The notes: generated by a model not told the origin, from the sequence alone. Shown: positions 9,185 to 17,274, counted from the stretch's first letter. The stretch: 64,000 nt of DNA from Cytobacillus solani (GCF_001420595.1 NZ_LJIX01000006.1:131361-195360), one strand, 5' to 3'. Translations and numbers: made by a program.

Positions 9185-10613
9185 AGGGATTCGAGTTGCA
9201 CCATTTAAATCACAAAATATGTCCAATAACTCCTATGTTACCCTTGATGGGAAGGAAATTGGGCGGGCCCAGGGGATTCAAGCCGAGGCGGCAAAGATAA
9301 AAGCGACCGTATGGATGAATCCCATTTTGTTAAAGCCGAGATCGGATCAGCAATCTGAGGTTGTATTATTCGGAAGAACGACTGAAACATTTTCTGGAAG
9401 AGGATATCGCGATTTATTCTATGAAAAAGGACTGAAGGCGATTCAAACCGCCCTTCACCACTTAAGTCAGGAATTCGACGTTGTTGTTATGGAAGGTGCA
9501 GGGAGCCCGGTAGAGATTAATTTAAAAGAAAAAGAGCTTGTGAATATGAAGGTTGCACAGATGGCTGATATTCCTGTGATTTTAGTAGCGGATATTGATA
9601 GGGGAGGCGTCTTTGCCAGCATTGTTGGAACGTTAGAGCTCTTAACTGAAGAGGAAAGAGCAAGAGTAAAAGGCATTGTTATTAATAAGTTTCGCGGTGA
9701 CCTTTCGCTATTCGAGGATGGAGTGCAGTGGCTCGAGGAAAGAACAGGAATCCCCGTCCTTGGAGTAGTCCCTCATATCGATAATCATATGATTGATGGA
9801 GAAGATTCTCTATCGATGCCAGCCTCTTCGGGAAATCGGGGGAAGAATTTCCTTGATATTGTAGTCCTTAAGCCGCCATATATTTCAAATTATAGTGATA
9901 TTGAGCCCTTTTACTATGAAGATGATGTTTCCATTCGTTGGATCAGCCATCTTGACGAAATTGGTCAGCCAGATGCGGTTATATTGCCAGGGACAAAAAG
10001 CACCATACGCGATTTGCGGTTTTTTAAGAAGGCAGGACTTAATGAGTGGCTCCACACATTTGAAAGCGGAGGCGGGCATATTGTTGGTATATGCGGCGGG
10101 TATCAAATGCTTGGACAGTTATTGGTAGATCATGAGGGCTCTGATACTGGAGTTGCTGGTTTAATGGAAGAGGGTTTAGGTCTAATCCCAGCAACAACAA
10201 CTTTTTTAAGAGAAAAGGTTACGGTCAGAGCGGAGGGAACCTTGCATCCGCGAACAGGCATTCAGCAGCAGATCCAAGGCTATGAAATACACTTAGGTGA
10301 AACGAAGCTTAGTGAAGGGGAGGAAAATCGTTTTCTCCTATTAAACAATGGCAATGAAGAAGGATATTATGGGAATGATGGCAAAATCATCGGTACGTAT
10401 TTGCATCACCTTTTTCATAATGATGAATGGAGAAATAAATGGCTGAATGGACTGCGGTATGCAAAGGGGATCCCATTAAAGGAAACTGTTTATATTAGTA
10501 AGCTAAAGGATCAAAAATATGATGAGCTGGCCGCCCACTTAGTGGCGCATCTTAATTGGGAAAAGCTGAAGGAAATAATATTCAGCTGGAGAACTGAAAA
10601 TGAAATGGCTTAA
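9099..10613 (+). CDS. cobQ: Adenosylcobyric acid synthase (glutamine-hydrolysing) CobQ
   Basis: Amidates four side chains of adenosylcobyrinic acid a,c-diamide using glutamine and ATP. The N-terminal dethiobiotin-synthetase-like ATPase domain has MIQGTASDVGKSLI and the SQNMSNNSY segment; the C-terminal class I glutaminase-like domain has HIVGICGGYQMLG with its cysteine nucleophile near residue 330 and a C-terminal GTYLHHLFHN histidine. Length 504 is normal. Start ATG 9099 has GGGGTGGAC upstream and lies 86 bases inside cobU. With no cbiA or ring-synthesis genes here, it would act on partly amidated salvaged corrinoids. Confidence 0.93.
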   Translation: MKGVMIQGTASDVGKSLIATAVCRAFANEGIRVAPFKSQNMSNNSYVTLDGKEIGRAQGIQAEAAKIKATVWMNPILLKPRSDQQSEVVLFGRTTETFSGRGYRDLFYEKGLKAIQTALHHLSQEFDVVVMEGAGSPVEINLKEKELVNMKVAQMADIPVILVADIDRGGVFASIVGTLELLTEEERARVKGIVINKFRGDLSLFEDGVQWLEERTGIPVLGVVPHIDNHMIDGEDSLSMPASSGNRGKNFLDIVVLKPPYISNYSDIEPFYYEDDVSIRWISHLDEIGQPDAVILPGTKSTIRDLRFFKKAGLNEWLHTFESGGGHIVGICGGYQMLGQLLVDHEGSDTGVAGLMEEGLGLIPATTTFLREKVTVRAEGTLHPRTGIQQQIQGYEIHLGETKLSEGEENRFLLLNNGNEEGYYGNDGKIIGTYLHHLFHNDEWRNKWLNGLRYAKGIPLKETVYISKLKDQKYDELAAHLVAHLNWEKLKEIIFSWRTENEMA

Positions 10614-11391
10614 AGGATTATTAATTAATTTTCAGTTTTTCACCTCCATTCCTGTTCCAGTCGAACTGCCAATGGATAAGGATCATCTTGAAAAAGCAAT
10701 TAAGACCTTTCCGCTGCTAGGTTTGATACAAGGTGGCATTTATGCGTCGCTGTTTTACGCGATTCTTCATTGGACTCCGTTTTCTGTGTTAACTGCAGCG
10801 CTGGTTCTCTGGCTTGCAGGAATCATTATCACAGGGGGAATTCATCTGGACGGCTGGATGGATACAAGCGATGCCTTTTTTTCATATAGAGACCGGGAGA
10901 AAAGGCTAGAAATTATGAAGGACCCGCGAACAGGCGCATTTGGTGTCCTTTCTGTTATTGTTTTGCTCACCGCCAAATTTTTCTTTATGTATGAAATCAC
11001 GCAGAAGGCTCTTCCGGCTACGTATCTTTTTATTGCAGCGATCCCTTTTTTTAGCAAAATGGTGATGGGTGTTTTACTTTTAAAGGTAAAAGCAGCGAAA
11101 AAAGAAGGGTTAGGTACTTTGTTTAAAAATGCATCGAATAAAAGAACACTTGTCATTTATCCGATTTATGTCATTCTTCTTCTTGCGGCAGCGGGTATAT
11201 TATTTAATCATCTTTTATTCGGAATGATTGTTTTCACAGTCGTATCCATACTGTTCCTGCTTATTCTTTCTAGGAAAATTATCAGCTGGTTTGGCGGTAT
11301 GACAGGGGATGTGCTTGGTGCGAGTGTAGAAGGGATGGAGCTTGTGCTATGGATGATACTGTGGCTATTGCATTATTTCGCCATGGGCTGA
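10600..11391 (+). CDS. cobS: Adenosylcobinamide-GDP ribazoletransferase (cobalamin synthase) CobS
   Basis: Membrane enzyme that joins AdoCbi-GDP with alpha-ribazole (phosphate), completing the nucleotide loop. It has the family N-terminus FFTSIPVPV, the metal-binding GGIHLDGWMDTSDAFFS motif near residue 80, and DPRTGAFGV near residue 105, with six or so membrane helices. Length 263 is typical. It overlaps cobQ by 14 bases and the following phosphatase gene by 43 bases. Confidence 0.95.
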   Translation: MKWLKGLLINFQFFTSIPVPVELPMDKDHLEKAIKTFPLLGLIQGGIYASLFYAILHWTPFSVLTAALVLWLAGIIITGGIHLDGWMDTSDAFFSYRDREKRLEIMKDPRTGAFGVLSVIVLLTAKFFFMYEITQKALPATYLFIAAIPFFSKMVMGVLLLKVKAAKKEGLGTLFKNASNKRTLVIYPIYVILLLAAAGILFNHLLFGMIVFTVVSILFLLILSRKIISWFGGMTGDVLGASVEGMELVLWMILWLLHYFAMG

Positions 11392-11966
11392 CGGAAGCAA
11401 ATAAGCGTCATGCCTATCTTGGATGGACGGACTCACCGCTTTGTTCAATAGAAAAAGAGAAACTGGTTTGCCGTACAGAAAACTATGAGCTTTTGTTTTC
11501 AAGTGATTTGGACAGATGTCTTATAACGGCAGATATCCTGTTCCCAAGCTGCCATCCAGAACGTTTATCCGAACTAAGAGAGATGCATTTTGGGGAATGG
11601 GAAGGAAAAACCTATGCTGATTTAAAGGGTGATTTCTTTTATCAGAAGTGGGTAGATGCACCGTTTACAGTTAAACCACCTAAAGGAGAGTCCTTTTCAG
11701 AATTTTCCCAGAGAGTGGAAAGCGGTTGGGAAAAGATAGTTGACAGAATAATGGAAGAGAATATTCATAGGGCTGCAGTTATGACACATGGCGGGGTTAT
11801 TCGTTATTTTTTAACAAAGCATGCGCCTTATGTGAAGGACTTTTGGGATTGGAATATTCCACACGGCATAGGATACGAGCTGATTTGGACGCGGGATGGA
11901 TTAAGGAGAGGTGAGCGATGCATTTTGTTACAGGAGGTGCCTTTAACGGCAAGTCCAAATGGGTGA
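11349..11966 (+). CDS. cobC: Histidine phosphatase family protein, probable alpha-ribazole phosphatase
   Basis: Cytosolic branch of the histidine phosphatase superfamily. The catalytic signature is LFRHGLTEANKR (variant of RHGxTxxN) at residues about 9-20; SSDLDRCLITAD, the MHFGEWEGKTYADL loop and MTHGGVIR complete the site. In this operon it most likely dephosphorylates alpha-ribazole phosphate or adenosylcobalamin 5'-phosphate. A second phosphatase of the same superfamily closes the operon (14153-14761), so which one is the true CobC is open. Start ATG 11349 lies inside cobS; GTG 11361 is an alternative. Confidence 0.85.
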   Translation: MDDTVAIALFRHGLTEANKRHAYLGWTDSPLCSIEKEKLVCRTENYELLFSSDLDRCLITADILFPSCHPERLSELREMHFGEWEGKTYADLKGDFFYQKWVDAPFTVKPPKGESFSEFSQRVESGWEKIVDRIMEENIHRAAVMTHGGVIRYFLTKHAPYVKDFWDWNIPHGIGYELIWTRDGLRRGERCILLQEVPLTASPNG

Positions 11967-12352
11967 AGGAACACTACAAGCTGAACGCTGCTCCTCATTT
12001 ATGGTTTTCCGCCTATCAAGGCAATCCTGTTCCAGAGAATAGAGAAAACTGGCTGGATTTTGTGATCCTTGAGGGGATTGAAAAATGGGTTCAGGAATGG
12101 AATGGTCAACTAGCCATTCATGAGATAAGGGGAAAATGGCGAATACTATTGCAAAGTTGGATTCAATGGGAGAAAGAAGAGGAGCATAGAAAATTAATTT
12201 TAATTGGAACGGATATCTCAAAAGGAATTGTGCCGATGCTTGCCGAAGAACGTAACTGGCGGGATGTAACTGGATGGGTCTACCAAGATATAGCAGAAAC
12301 GGCAGAAGAGGTTGACTTAATCTGGTATGGGATCTGCCAAAAAATCAAATAA
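11918..12352 (+). CDS. Short CobU-like P-loop protein
   Basis: A 144-residue protein whose N-terminus, HFVTGGAFNGKSKWVKE, parallels the CobU P-loop (GGVRSGKSSFAE in the gene at 8522), and whose order of elements resembles CobU: VILEGIEKWVQEW at the Walker B-like position, ILIGTDISKGIVPM, then WVYQDIAETAEEVDLIWYGI. The histidine segment (RHQxxR) needed for guanylyl transfer is not apparent, so it is probably at most a kinase or a binding paralogue. It overlaps the preceding phosphatase by 49 bases and is followed 15 bases later by the adenosyltransferase, so it is part of the operon. The exact role is unknown. Confidence 0.75.
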   Translation: MHFVTGGAFNGKSKWVKEHYKLNAAPHLWFSAYQGNPVPENRENWLDFVILEGIEKWVQEWNGQLAIHEIRGKWRILLQSWIQWEKEEEHRKLILIGTDISKGIVPMLAEERNWRDVTGWVYQDIAETAEEVDLIWYGICQKIK

Positions 12353-12367
12353 AAGGGGATGGGATGA

Positions 12368-12952
12368 ATGAAAATTTATACACGAACTGGGGATAAAGGA
12401 AAAACAAGCATTATTGGCGGACGAGTAGACAAGGATGATATTCGGGTAGAAGCGTATGGGACAGTTGATGAAGCAAACTGCTTTGTCGGGCAAGCTATGA
12501 CACAATTAGATCCAGCGATTTTTCAAGACGTTTTGGAAGACTTGGAGAAAATTCAGCATGAGCTTTTTGATTGCGGCGGGGATTTAGCGAATGTTACAAA
12601 AAATCGTGAGCTAAAGTTAACGATGGAAGCGGTGGAGTATTTAGAGAAAAGAATTGATGCTTTCACTGAAGAGGCTCCTAAGATAGAAAGGTTTATTTTG
12701 CCGGGCGGGACTCCTGCATCTGCATCCATTCATATTGCAAGAACTGTTACAAGAAGAGCGGAAAGATTAGTTGTTTCCCTAATGAAGGCAGATCCTGAGG
12801 TTTCTGAAATATCATTAAAGTTCATCAATCGCTTATCAGATTACTTCTTTGCTTTAGCACGAGTGATTAACTTCCGTTTGAATCAAAAAGATGTCGAGTA
12901 CATCCGCAGCGCAAAGGTTTTTCGTGAGGGGAAGCGTAAGGAGGATAAATAA
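12368..12952 (+). CDS. pduO: PduO-type ATP:cob(I)alamin adenosyltransferase
   Basis: Transfers the 5'-deoxyadenosyl group of ATP to cob(I)alamin or cobinamide, making the adenosyl forms used by the other enzymes of the operon. The N-terminal MKIYTRTGDKGKTSIIGG motif binds ATP, followed by VEAYGTVDEANCFVG; the central LPGGTPASASIHIARTVTRRAER segment holds the conserved arginines, and FINRLSDYFFALAR closes the fold. Length 194 is normal for the trimeric PduO/EutT-like family (YvqK in B. subtilis). RBS GGGGATGGG lies just upstream. Confidence 0.95.
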   Translation: MKIYTRTGDKGKTSIIGGRVDKDDIRVEAYGTVDEANCFVGQAMTQLDPAIFQDVLEDLEKIQHELFDCGGDLANVTKNRELKLTMEAVEYLEKRIDAFTEEAPKIERFILPGGTPASASIHIARTVTRRAERLVVSLMKADPEVSEISLKFINRLSDYFFALARVINFRLNQKDVEYIRSAKVFREGKRKEDK

Positions 12953-13447
12953 ATGAAATCAAAGAAAATGGCTTTGATCAGCCTGCTCGTTGCGCTGACT
13001 GCTATTGGGGCAGCCCTAAAGATTCCAGCAATCATTGGCAGTGTGGCGTTAGATGCCTTCCCGGCTTTGCTGGCTGCTGCTCTTTTAGGAAGTCCAGCTG
13101 GAGCTATTGTCGGCGGGATGGGGCATTTGCTGTCTGCGCTTCTAGGCGGCATGCCGCTTGGTCCGTTGCATTTTGTAGTAGCCGTTGAAATGGCGTTCTT
13201 AGCTTTCGTCTTTTCACTCTTTTATCGAAATAGGAAAAGGTGGAAGGCGGGAATTCTCTTTATTTTAGGAAATACATTTGCTGCGCCATTACCATTTTTA
13301 TTTTTAATGGGGAAAGCCTTTTATTTATCTATTGTGCCGTCTCTTTTTATTGGCTCTGTTTTAAACACAATTATCGCCTTACTTATTGTTCCACGGCTAT
13401 CTCCCATTGTAGAGTTAGTGATTTCTAAGGAACGGGCAAGCCAATGA
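12953..13447 (+). CDS. cblT: ECF transporter S component, probable alpha-ribazole transporter CblT
   Basis: A 164-residue membrane protein with five to six hydrophobic helices. It has the ECF substrate-binding (S) component character: LVALTAIGAALKIPA, then ALLGSPAGAIVGGMGHLLSALLGG. It starts immediately after the adenosyltransferase stop and overlaps the next gene by four bases. The neighbouring gene is an AIR-synthase-like kinase; the same pair was described in Listeria and Geobacillus as CblT (alpha-ribazole uptake) and CblS (alpha-ribazole kinase). No energising EcfA/EcfT genes are in the window, so it would share a common module. Substrate assignment is by context. Confidence 0.78.
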   Translation: MKSKKMALISLLVALTAIGAALKIPAIIGSVALDAFPALLAAALLGSPAGAIVGGMGHLLSALLGGMPLGPLHFVVAVEMAFLAFVFSLFYRNRKRWKAGILFILGNTFAAPLPFLFLMGKAFYLSIVPSLFIGSVLNTIIALLIVPRLSPIVELVISKERASQ

Positions 13448-14151
13448 GGGACGTCCTTCGTATCCCTTTTAACAGTGAAGAATCTATTGTCATTGCGAGT
13501 GATAATAGCGGAGCAATCGGTCTGAAATCGGGAGATGCTGTAAAGGTCCCTTATGAAATGGTTTCCTATTACTCTTTTCGAGTGGCAGTTATGGAATGTA
13601 TGGCCGCAGGAGCGGAACCGTTTGCTGTTACATTGCAGAACTTTTGCGGGGATGAGGCATGGCAGGCATTGATAGATGGAATTAGGAAGGGTCTTGCTGA
13701 ACTTGAACTGGATGGAGTTTCTATTACCGGAAGCACAGAGAGTAATTTTTCCTTGAGCCAGTCAGCAATTGGGATTACAGTTCTCGGGAAAACGAGGGAG
13801 AATATGTATGAGCCTGTGTACTCGGATCAAACGATGCTGGCTGTAATCGGTGTTCCATTAGTAGGAAATGAGTTAGTAGAAAGGGAAGAGGAAGCCGCTC
13901 CATTGTCGTTGTTTAAGAAAATTTGTTCGCTGACAGATGTTGTTACCATGCCAGTTGGATCGAGGGGGATTTTATCAGAATTGAACGGTTTATTTTTAAA
14001 TAAAGTATTTACTGAGCCTGAGATTCATACGAGCTTGAATCTGCTTAAGTCCTCTGGTCCATCAACTTGTTTTATCGCAGCTTATCCTGAGGGGAAAAAG
14101 GATGAAGTGATGGCTCTAGCGGGGCGTTATTTTTACGAGTTAAGGGGTTAA
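13444..14151 (+). CDS. cblS: Probable alpha-ribazole kinase CblS (AIR synthase-related protein)
   Basis: A 235-residue protein of the PurM/ThiL-like ATP-binding fold: ESIVIASDNSGAIG near residue 15 corresponds to the nucleotide-binding D-x(n)-G motif, and VAVMECMAAGAEPFAVTLQNF to the conserved helix of the family. CblS of Listeria innocua, which phosphorylates alpha-ribazole, is AIR-synthase-like and is encoded beside CblT; the same pairing here supports the call. With CobT absent from the window, CblT plus CblS would supply alpha-ribazole phosphate to CobS without free dimethylbenzimidazole. The ATGA overlap with cblT indicates coupled translation. Confidence 0.78.
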   Translation: MRDVLRIPFNSEESIVIASDNSGAIGLKSGDAVKVPYEMVSYYSFRVAVMECMAAGAEPFAVTLQNFCGDEAWQALIDGIRKGLAELELDGVSITGSTESNFSLSQSAIGITVLGKTRENMYEPVYSDQTMLAVIGVPLVGNELVEREEEAAPLSLFKKICSLTDVVTMPVGSRGILSELNGLFLNKVFTEPEIHTSLNLLKSSGPSTCFIAAYPEGKKDEVMALAGRYFYELRG

Positions 14152-14152
14152 A

Positions 14153-14761
14153 ATGCTACATTTATATATCATTAGACATGGTGAAACAGAATGGAATACA
14201 GAAAAAAGAATGCAAGGGCGTCTCGATTCGGATTTGACGGAGAAGGGCAGAAATGATGCACAGTTATTGGGTGAGAGGCTGAAGGATACCGTTTTCGAGC
14301 GGATTATTTCCTCTCCTAGTCAGCGTACGCTCGATACAGCTAAGCATATTTGCGGAAAAAGGGATATTCCAATAGAAACCGACGAGCGCTTAATGGAAAT
14401 TGCTCTAGGCGCTTGGCAGGGGAAAACTGAGGATGAAATCAAGGAACTATTTCCTTCTCAGTACGATTTATATTGGAATCAACCTCATATGTATGAAAAT
14501 GCTGAAGGTGAGAGATTTATAGACGTAATGGATCGGGTTGCTAGCTTTTTAGAGGAATTAATCGACACAACTCCTTTAGGAAATGTGCTTGTTGTTACAC
14601 ATGGGGTTGTTCTTAAAACACTCTACCTGCTCTGCCGAAATGCGTCGATTGATCAGCTCTGGGATCCGCCTTTTATACATGGCACAAGCCTTACGATTGT
14701 TAAACTTCATAATGGAGAGAAAGAGCTCGTACTGGAAGGATGCATGGCTCATTGCTGTTAG
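14153..14761 (+). CDS. cobC: Histidine phosphatase (alpha-ribazole phosphatase / phosphoglycerate mutase-like)
   Basis: A 202-residue enzyme of the cytosolic histidine phosphatase branch: IIRHGETEWNTEKRMQGRLDSDLT at residues 5-28 contains the phospho-accepting histidine, SSPSQRTLDTA the second arginine, IALGAWQGKT the glutamate-bearing loop and VTHGVVLKTL the second histidine. It begins one base after the cblS stop and is the last gene of the cobalamin operon, followed by a terminator. Together with the phosphatase at 11349 it gives two candidate CobC enzymes. It could instead act on other phosphoesters, as family specificity cannot be read by eye. Confidence 0.85.
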   Translation: MLHLYIIRHGETEWNTEKRMQGRLDSDLTEKGRNDAQLLGERLKDTVFERIISSPSQRTLDTAKHICGKRDIPIETDERLMEIALGAWQGKTEDEIKELFPSQYDLYWNQPHMYENAEGERFIDVMDRVASFLEELIDTTPLGNVLVVTHGVVLKTLYLLCRNASIDQLWDPPFIHGTSLTIVKLHNGEKELVLEGCMAHCC

Positions 14762-14792
14762 GCTCGCTCGTAATTGAAGCGGGTCTTTTTTT
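14761..14792 (+). terminator. Terminator of the cobalamin operon
   Basis: GGCTCGCT pairs with AGCGGGTC (two G-T wobbles) around a nine-base loop, followed by a run of seven Ts at about 14785-14791. It starts at the stop codon of the last operon gene. Confidence 0.8.
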
Positions 14793-14820
14793 ATAAAAGT
14801 TGTTGGTGAACGTAAATGGT

Positions 14821-15064
14821 GGAGAAAGGAAGTTACGGTTGCCAATAGGGTTGATTGGTGCCCGAAAAAGAAGGAAAAGGAAAGTTACAGTAGCCAATAG
14901 GGTCGATTGGTGCCCGAGTAAGCAGGAAAAGGAAAGCGACGGTCGCCAATAGAGTTGATAGGCGACCGAGAAAGCAGGAAATGAGAAGTTATGGTAACCA
15001 ATAGAGCAGATTGGTGCCTTTAAAAAGCAGAAAAGAGAAAAAGCAGTCACCAATGGAAAGAAGC
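14821..15064. repeat. Tandem array of 52-bp hairpin repeats
   Basis: Four units of 52, 52, 52 and 53 bp (14821, 14873, 14925, 14977) plus a partial fifth from 15030. Each contains an inverted repeat of the form GGTnGCCAAT ... ATTGGTGCCC. In unit 3 both arms change together (GGTCGCC ... GGCGACC), which keeps pairing. The array fills the gap between the cobalamin operon terminator and the convergent GNAT gene and holds no convincing gene. Confidence 0.85.
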
Positions 15065-15114
15065 TTGTTTCCTGCAAGAATGTAGAATTGTCTCGTATTT
15101 GAAAAAACCATATC

Positions 15115-15669
15115 TTAACAGCTTTGCTCTTCCCATTCTTCTCTTAAAATCCCCATTCGAATGGAATCGTAGTATTCCCCATTATACAGACGGCATTTTC
15201 TCAGGCGAGCTTCAAGCTTCATCCCAATTTTTTCAGCAGCGCGCATCATCCTTTTGTTGCCCGACCATGTCGTGATCCCAACTCTTACTAGTGGAAGCGA
15301 AGCAAAGAGGTGCTCAACCCAGAGGGATAGGGCGTCCGTTCCATAGCCGCCATTCCAATACTGCGGATCATAGATAACAATTCCCGCTTCCAGCCAATTG
15401 GACTCACGATGCTCCCAATAGTAGCTTACTGTTCCAATCAATTTCCCATTGGCTTCTATGGCCATTCTTGGTGCAGGGGCATTGTCTGGAATCTTGATAA
15501 AATCTTTTTGGAAATCTTCATATTCTTTAAAAACAAGAGGAAAATAGGGTGCATCCCATTTTTTCCATTCTGGATTTTCTGTTCCATAAATATAATCCCA
15601 TAGCGGTTTTAAATCATTTTCCAAAATAGGACGTATAGTTACTGTTCTTCCTGTAAGTATTTTTGTCAT
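15115..15669 (-). CDS. GNAT family N-acetyltransferase (RimJ/RimL type)
   Basis: A 184-residue acetyltransferase of the RimJ/RimL-like GNAT subgroup: the N-terminal TVTIRPILENDLKPLWDYI, the GKLIGTVSYYWEHRESNWLEAGI beta strands, the acetyl-CoA loop DPQYWNGGYGTDAL near residue 105, and a C-terminal AEKIGMKLEARLRK segment. The substrate is unknown and neighbours give no clue. Start ATG 15669 is preceded by AGGAGAGAT on the minus strand. It is a single-gene unit, convergent with the cobalamin operon. Confidence 0.88.
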   Translation of the reverse strand: MTKILTGRTVTIRPILENDLKPLWDYIYGTENPEWKKWDAPYFPLVFKEYEDFQKDFIKIPDNAPAPRMAIEANGKLIGTVSYYWEHRESNWLEAGIVIYDPQYWNGGYGTDALSLWVEHLFASLPLVRVGITTWSGNKRMMRAAEKIGMKLEARLRKCRLYNGEYYDSIRMGILREEWEEQSC

Positions 15670-15781
15670 ATTATCTCTCCTATCTGTACACTATTGTATC
15701 AATCTGTATTTGAATGTTTCAAATATTTGCATTAAAATGGCAGAAAACTAGTAACGTGATTACAAATGTACAATCTTTTAA

Positions 15782-16144
15782 CAGATAATTAGCAACCGTA
15801 TAAGAGGACCTCCTATATGGATACTTGATAACGAACAACAGAATGAGCTCCTTGGTACCCCAATGGATTTTGGCTATATACAGTGGAAGCTAGCAAAGGC
15901 AGTTGAGGATATTAAAGCAGCTGGTTTTTCAATAATAGAAAAAGAAGAGGCATATCCGCTTACAAGGTTTTATGATGTAGGAGCAATCTGTTACTACTTA
16001 AAAGCTATACCCTGGCAGATTGATGATTTTTCAATTCATAAGTATGAAACATAGCTTTACAATATCCATAAGATAATTGAAGAAAAAGGATATATTGAGG
16101 TAAGGTCGGACCGTTTTATTATTAAGGCAGTAAAAAATAATTAA
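15782..16144 (+). pseudogene. Remnant of a class I SAM-dependent methyltransferase (C-terminal part)
   Basis: The reading frame through 15863-16054 has the C-terminal pattern of a Bacillus methyltransferase family (GYIQWKLAKAVEDIKAAGF, then RFYDVGAICYYLKAIPWQI). A TAG stop at 16052-16054 interrupts it, but the same frame continues with LYNIHKIIEEKGYIEVRSDR to a second stop at 16142-16144, as the intact family would. The SAM-binding N-terminal half is missing and no promoter or ribosome site is evident. It is therefore a decayed gene. Confidence 0.7.
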
Positions 16145-16158
16145 TAAGAATCGTGGTT

Positions 16159-16193
16159 GAGTGTAAAATCTAAAAGTTTTACACTCCTTTTTT
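16159..16193 (+). terminator. Intrinsic terminator after the methyltransferase relic
   Basis: GAGTGTAAAA and TTTTACACTC form a ten-base perfect stem with an eight-base loop, followed by a T run. Confidence 0.85.
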
Positions 16194-16279
16194 GTGGAAA
16201 ATATCTAAAAAAATCTTAGTACCAAACAAACGTTCTTGTGGTAAAATAGGAAACATCCAAAGATTAGGAGGACTCCTTT

Positions 16280-17197
16280 ATGCACTCAATAAAGAAAGTA
16301 AATTTACAGTTGTATAAATCTGAATACTTCGAATCGTTAAGCCGATTTGAATTACCTGAAGAACAAGAACAATTTACTGCATTACCCATTCATTCACTAG
16401 AAATGACTCATGAGCGGCACCCAATTGTCATTTTAAACAATCATGAGCCAGTTGGATTTTTTGTACTCCATTCAAGTGACCGAGTAAAAGAGTATTCTGA
16501 TAACCCGAATGCCATGTTATTAACGGCATTTTCCATTAATCACTCTCACCAGGGAAAAGGATTTGCGAAAAAAGGAATGGAGCAAATAAAGGATTTTGTC
16601 AATCAGAAATTTCCGTCGTGTGATGAGATTGTATTAGCAGTGAATAAAAGGAACTTGGCTGCCCAGAAACTTTATGAGAAAGTCGGTTATAAAGACACTG
16701 GCCGCCGGAAAATGGGGAAGATTGGAGAACAATTCATATTTAGTTTCCCGGTTAGAAGCGATTTTGACTTTAAGATGAATATTAAAGGCTTAAATCACTT
16801 TTTATTTTCGGTTTCAAATTTGGAGAATTCGATCGATTTTTATCAAAATGTTTTTGATGCAAAGCTTTTAGTAAAAGGGAGAAGTACGGCGTATTTTGAT
16901 TTGAATGGGATGTGGCTTGCGCTGAATGAAGAAAGGGATATCCCTCGCAATGATATTAGCCATTCCTATACACATATCGCCTTTTCAATTGAGGAAGATG
17001 ACTTTGAGAAAGTATACGAGAAATTAAATCGATTACATGTACATATCCTTACAGGCCGAGAAAGAGATGTAAAAGATAAAAAATCAATTTATTTTACGGA
17101 TCCGGACGGTCATAAATTTGAATTCCATACAGGTACTTTAGAAGATAGACTGACGTATTATCAGCAAGAAAAAAAGCACATGGAGTTTTTCGATTAA
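16280..17197 (+). CDS. Fusion of GNAT acetyltransferase with FosB-type metallothiol transferase
   Basis: One continuous 305-residue frame. Residues 1-160 are a GNAT domain with the acetyl-CoA loop [15 protein letters not shown] and a C-terminal [20 protein letters not shown]. Residues 166-305 closely resemble FosB, the Mn/Mg-dependent bacillithiol transferase that inactivates fosfomycin: metal ligands His173 (LNHFLF), His232 (YTHIAF) and Glu281 (KFEFHTG), plus [13 protein letters not shown] and the C-terminal [13 protein letters not shown]. Normal FosB proteins are about 140 residues and free-standing. The internal ATG at 16775 has no Shine-Dalgarno, while ATG 16280 follows TTAGGAGGA, so both domains should be made as one protein. 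Whether the GNAT part acts on the same drug is unknown. Confidence 0.85.
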   Translation: MHSIKKVNLQLYKSEYFESLSRFELPEEQEQFTALPIHSLEMTHERHPIVILNNHEPVGFFVLHSSDRVKEYSDNPNAMLLTAFSINHSHQGKGFAKKGMEQIKDFVNQKFPSCDEIVLAVNKRNLAAQKLYEKVGYKDTGRRKMGKIGEQFIFSFPVRSDFDFKMNIKGLNHFLFSVSNLENSIDFYQNVFDAKLLVKGRSTAYFDLNGMWLALNEERDIPRNDISHSYTHIAFSIEEDDFEKVYEKLNRLHVHILTGRERDVKDKKSIYFTDPDGHKFEFHTGTLEDRLTYYQQEKKHMEFFD

Positions 17198-17274
17198 AAA
17201 CGGTCTTAACAAAGCATAAATTGACAGGAAGTAATGCAGTACGGTTGTTATTATTTCATTAAGGAGTGAGCGAT

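Noticed and set aside
14821-15064. CRISPR array
   Set aside because: The 52-bp units are contiguous, with no unique spacers and no cas genes.
16775-17197. Separate fosB gene starting at the internal ATG
   Set aside because: No Shine-Dalgarno sequence precedes it and the upstream GNAT domain is in the same uninterrupted frame.
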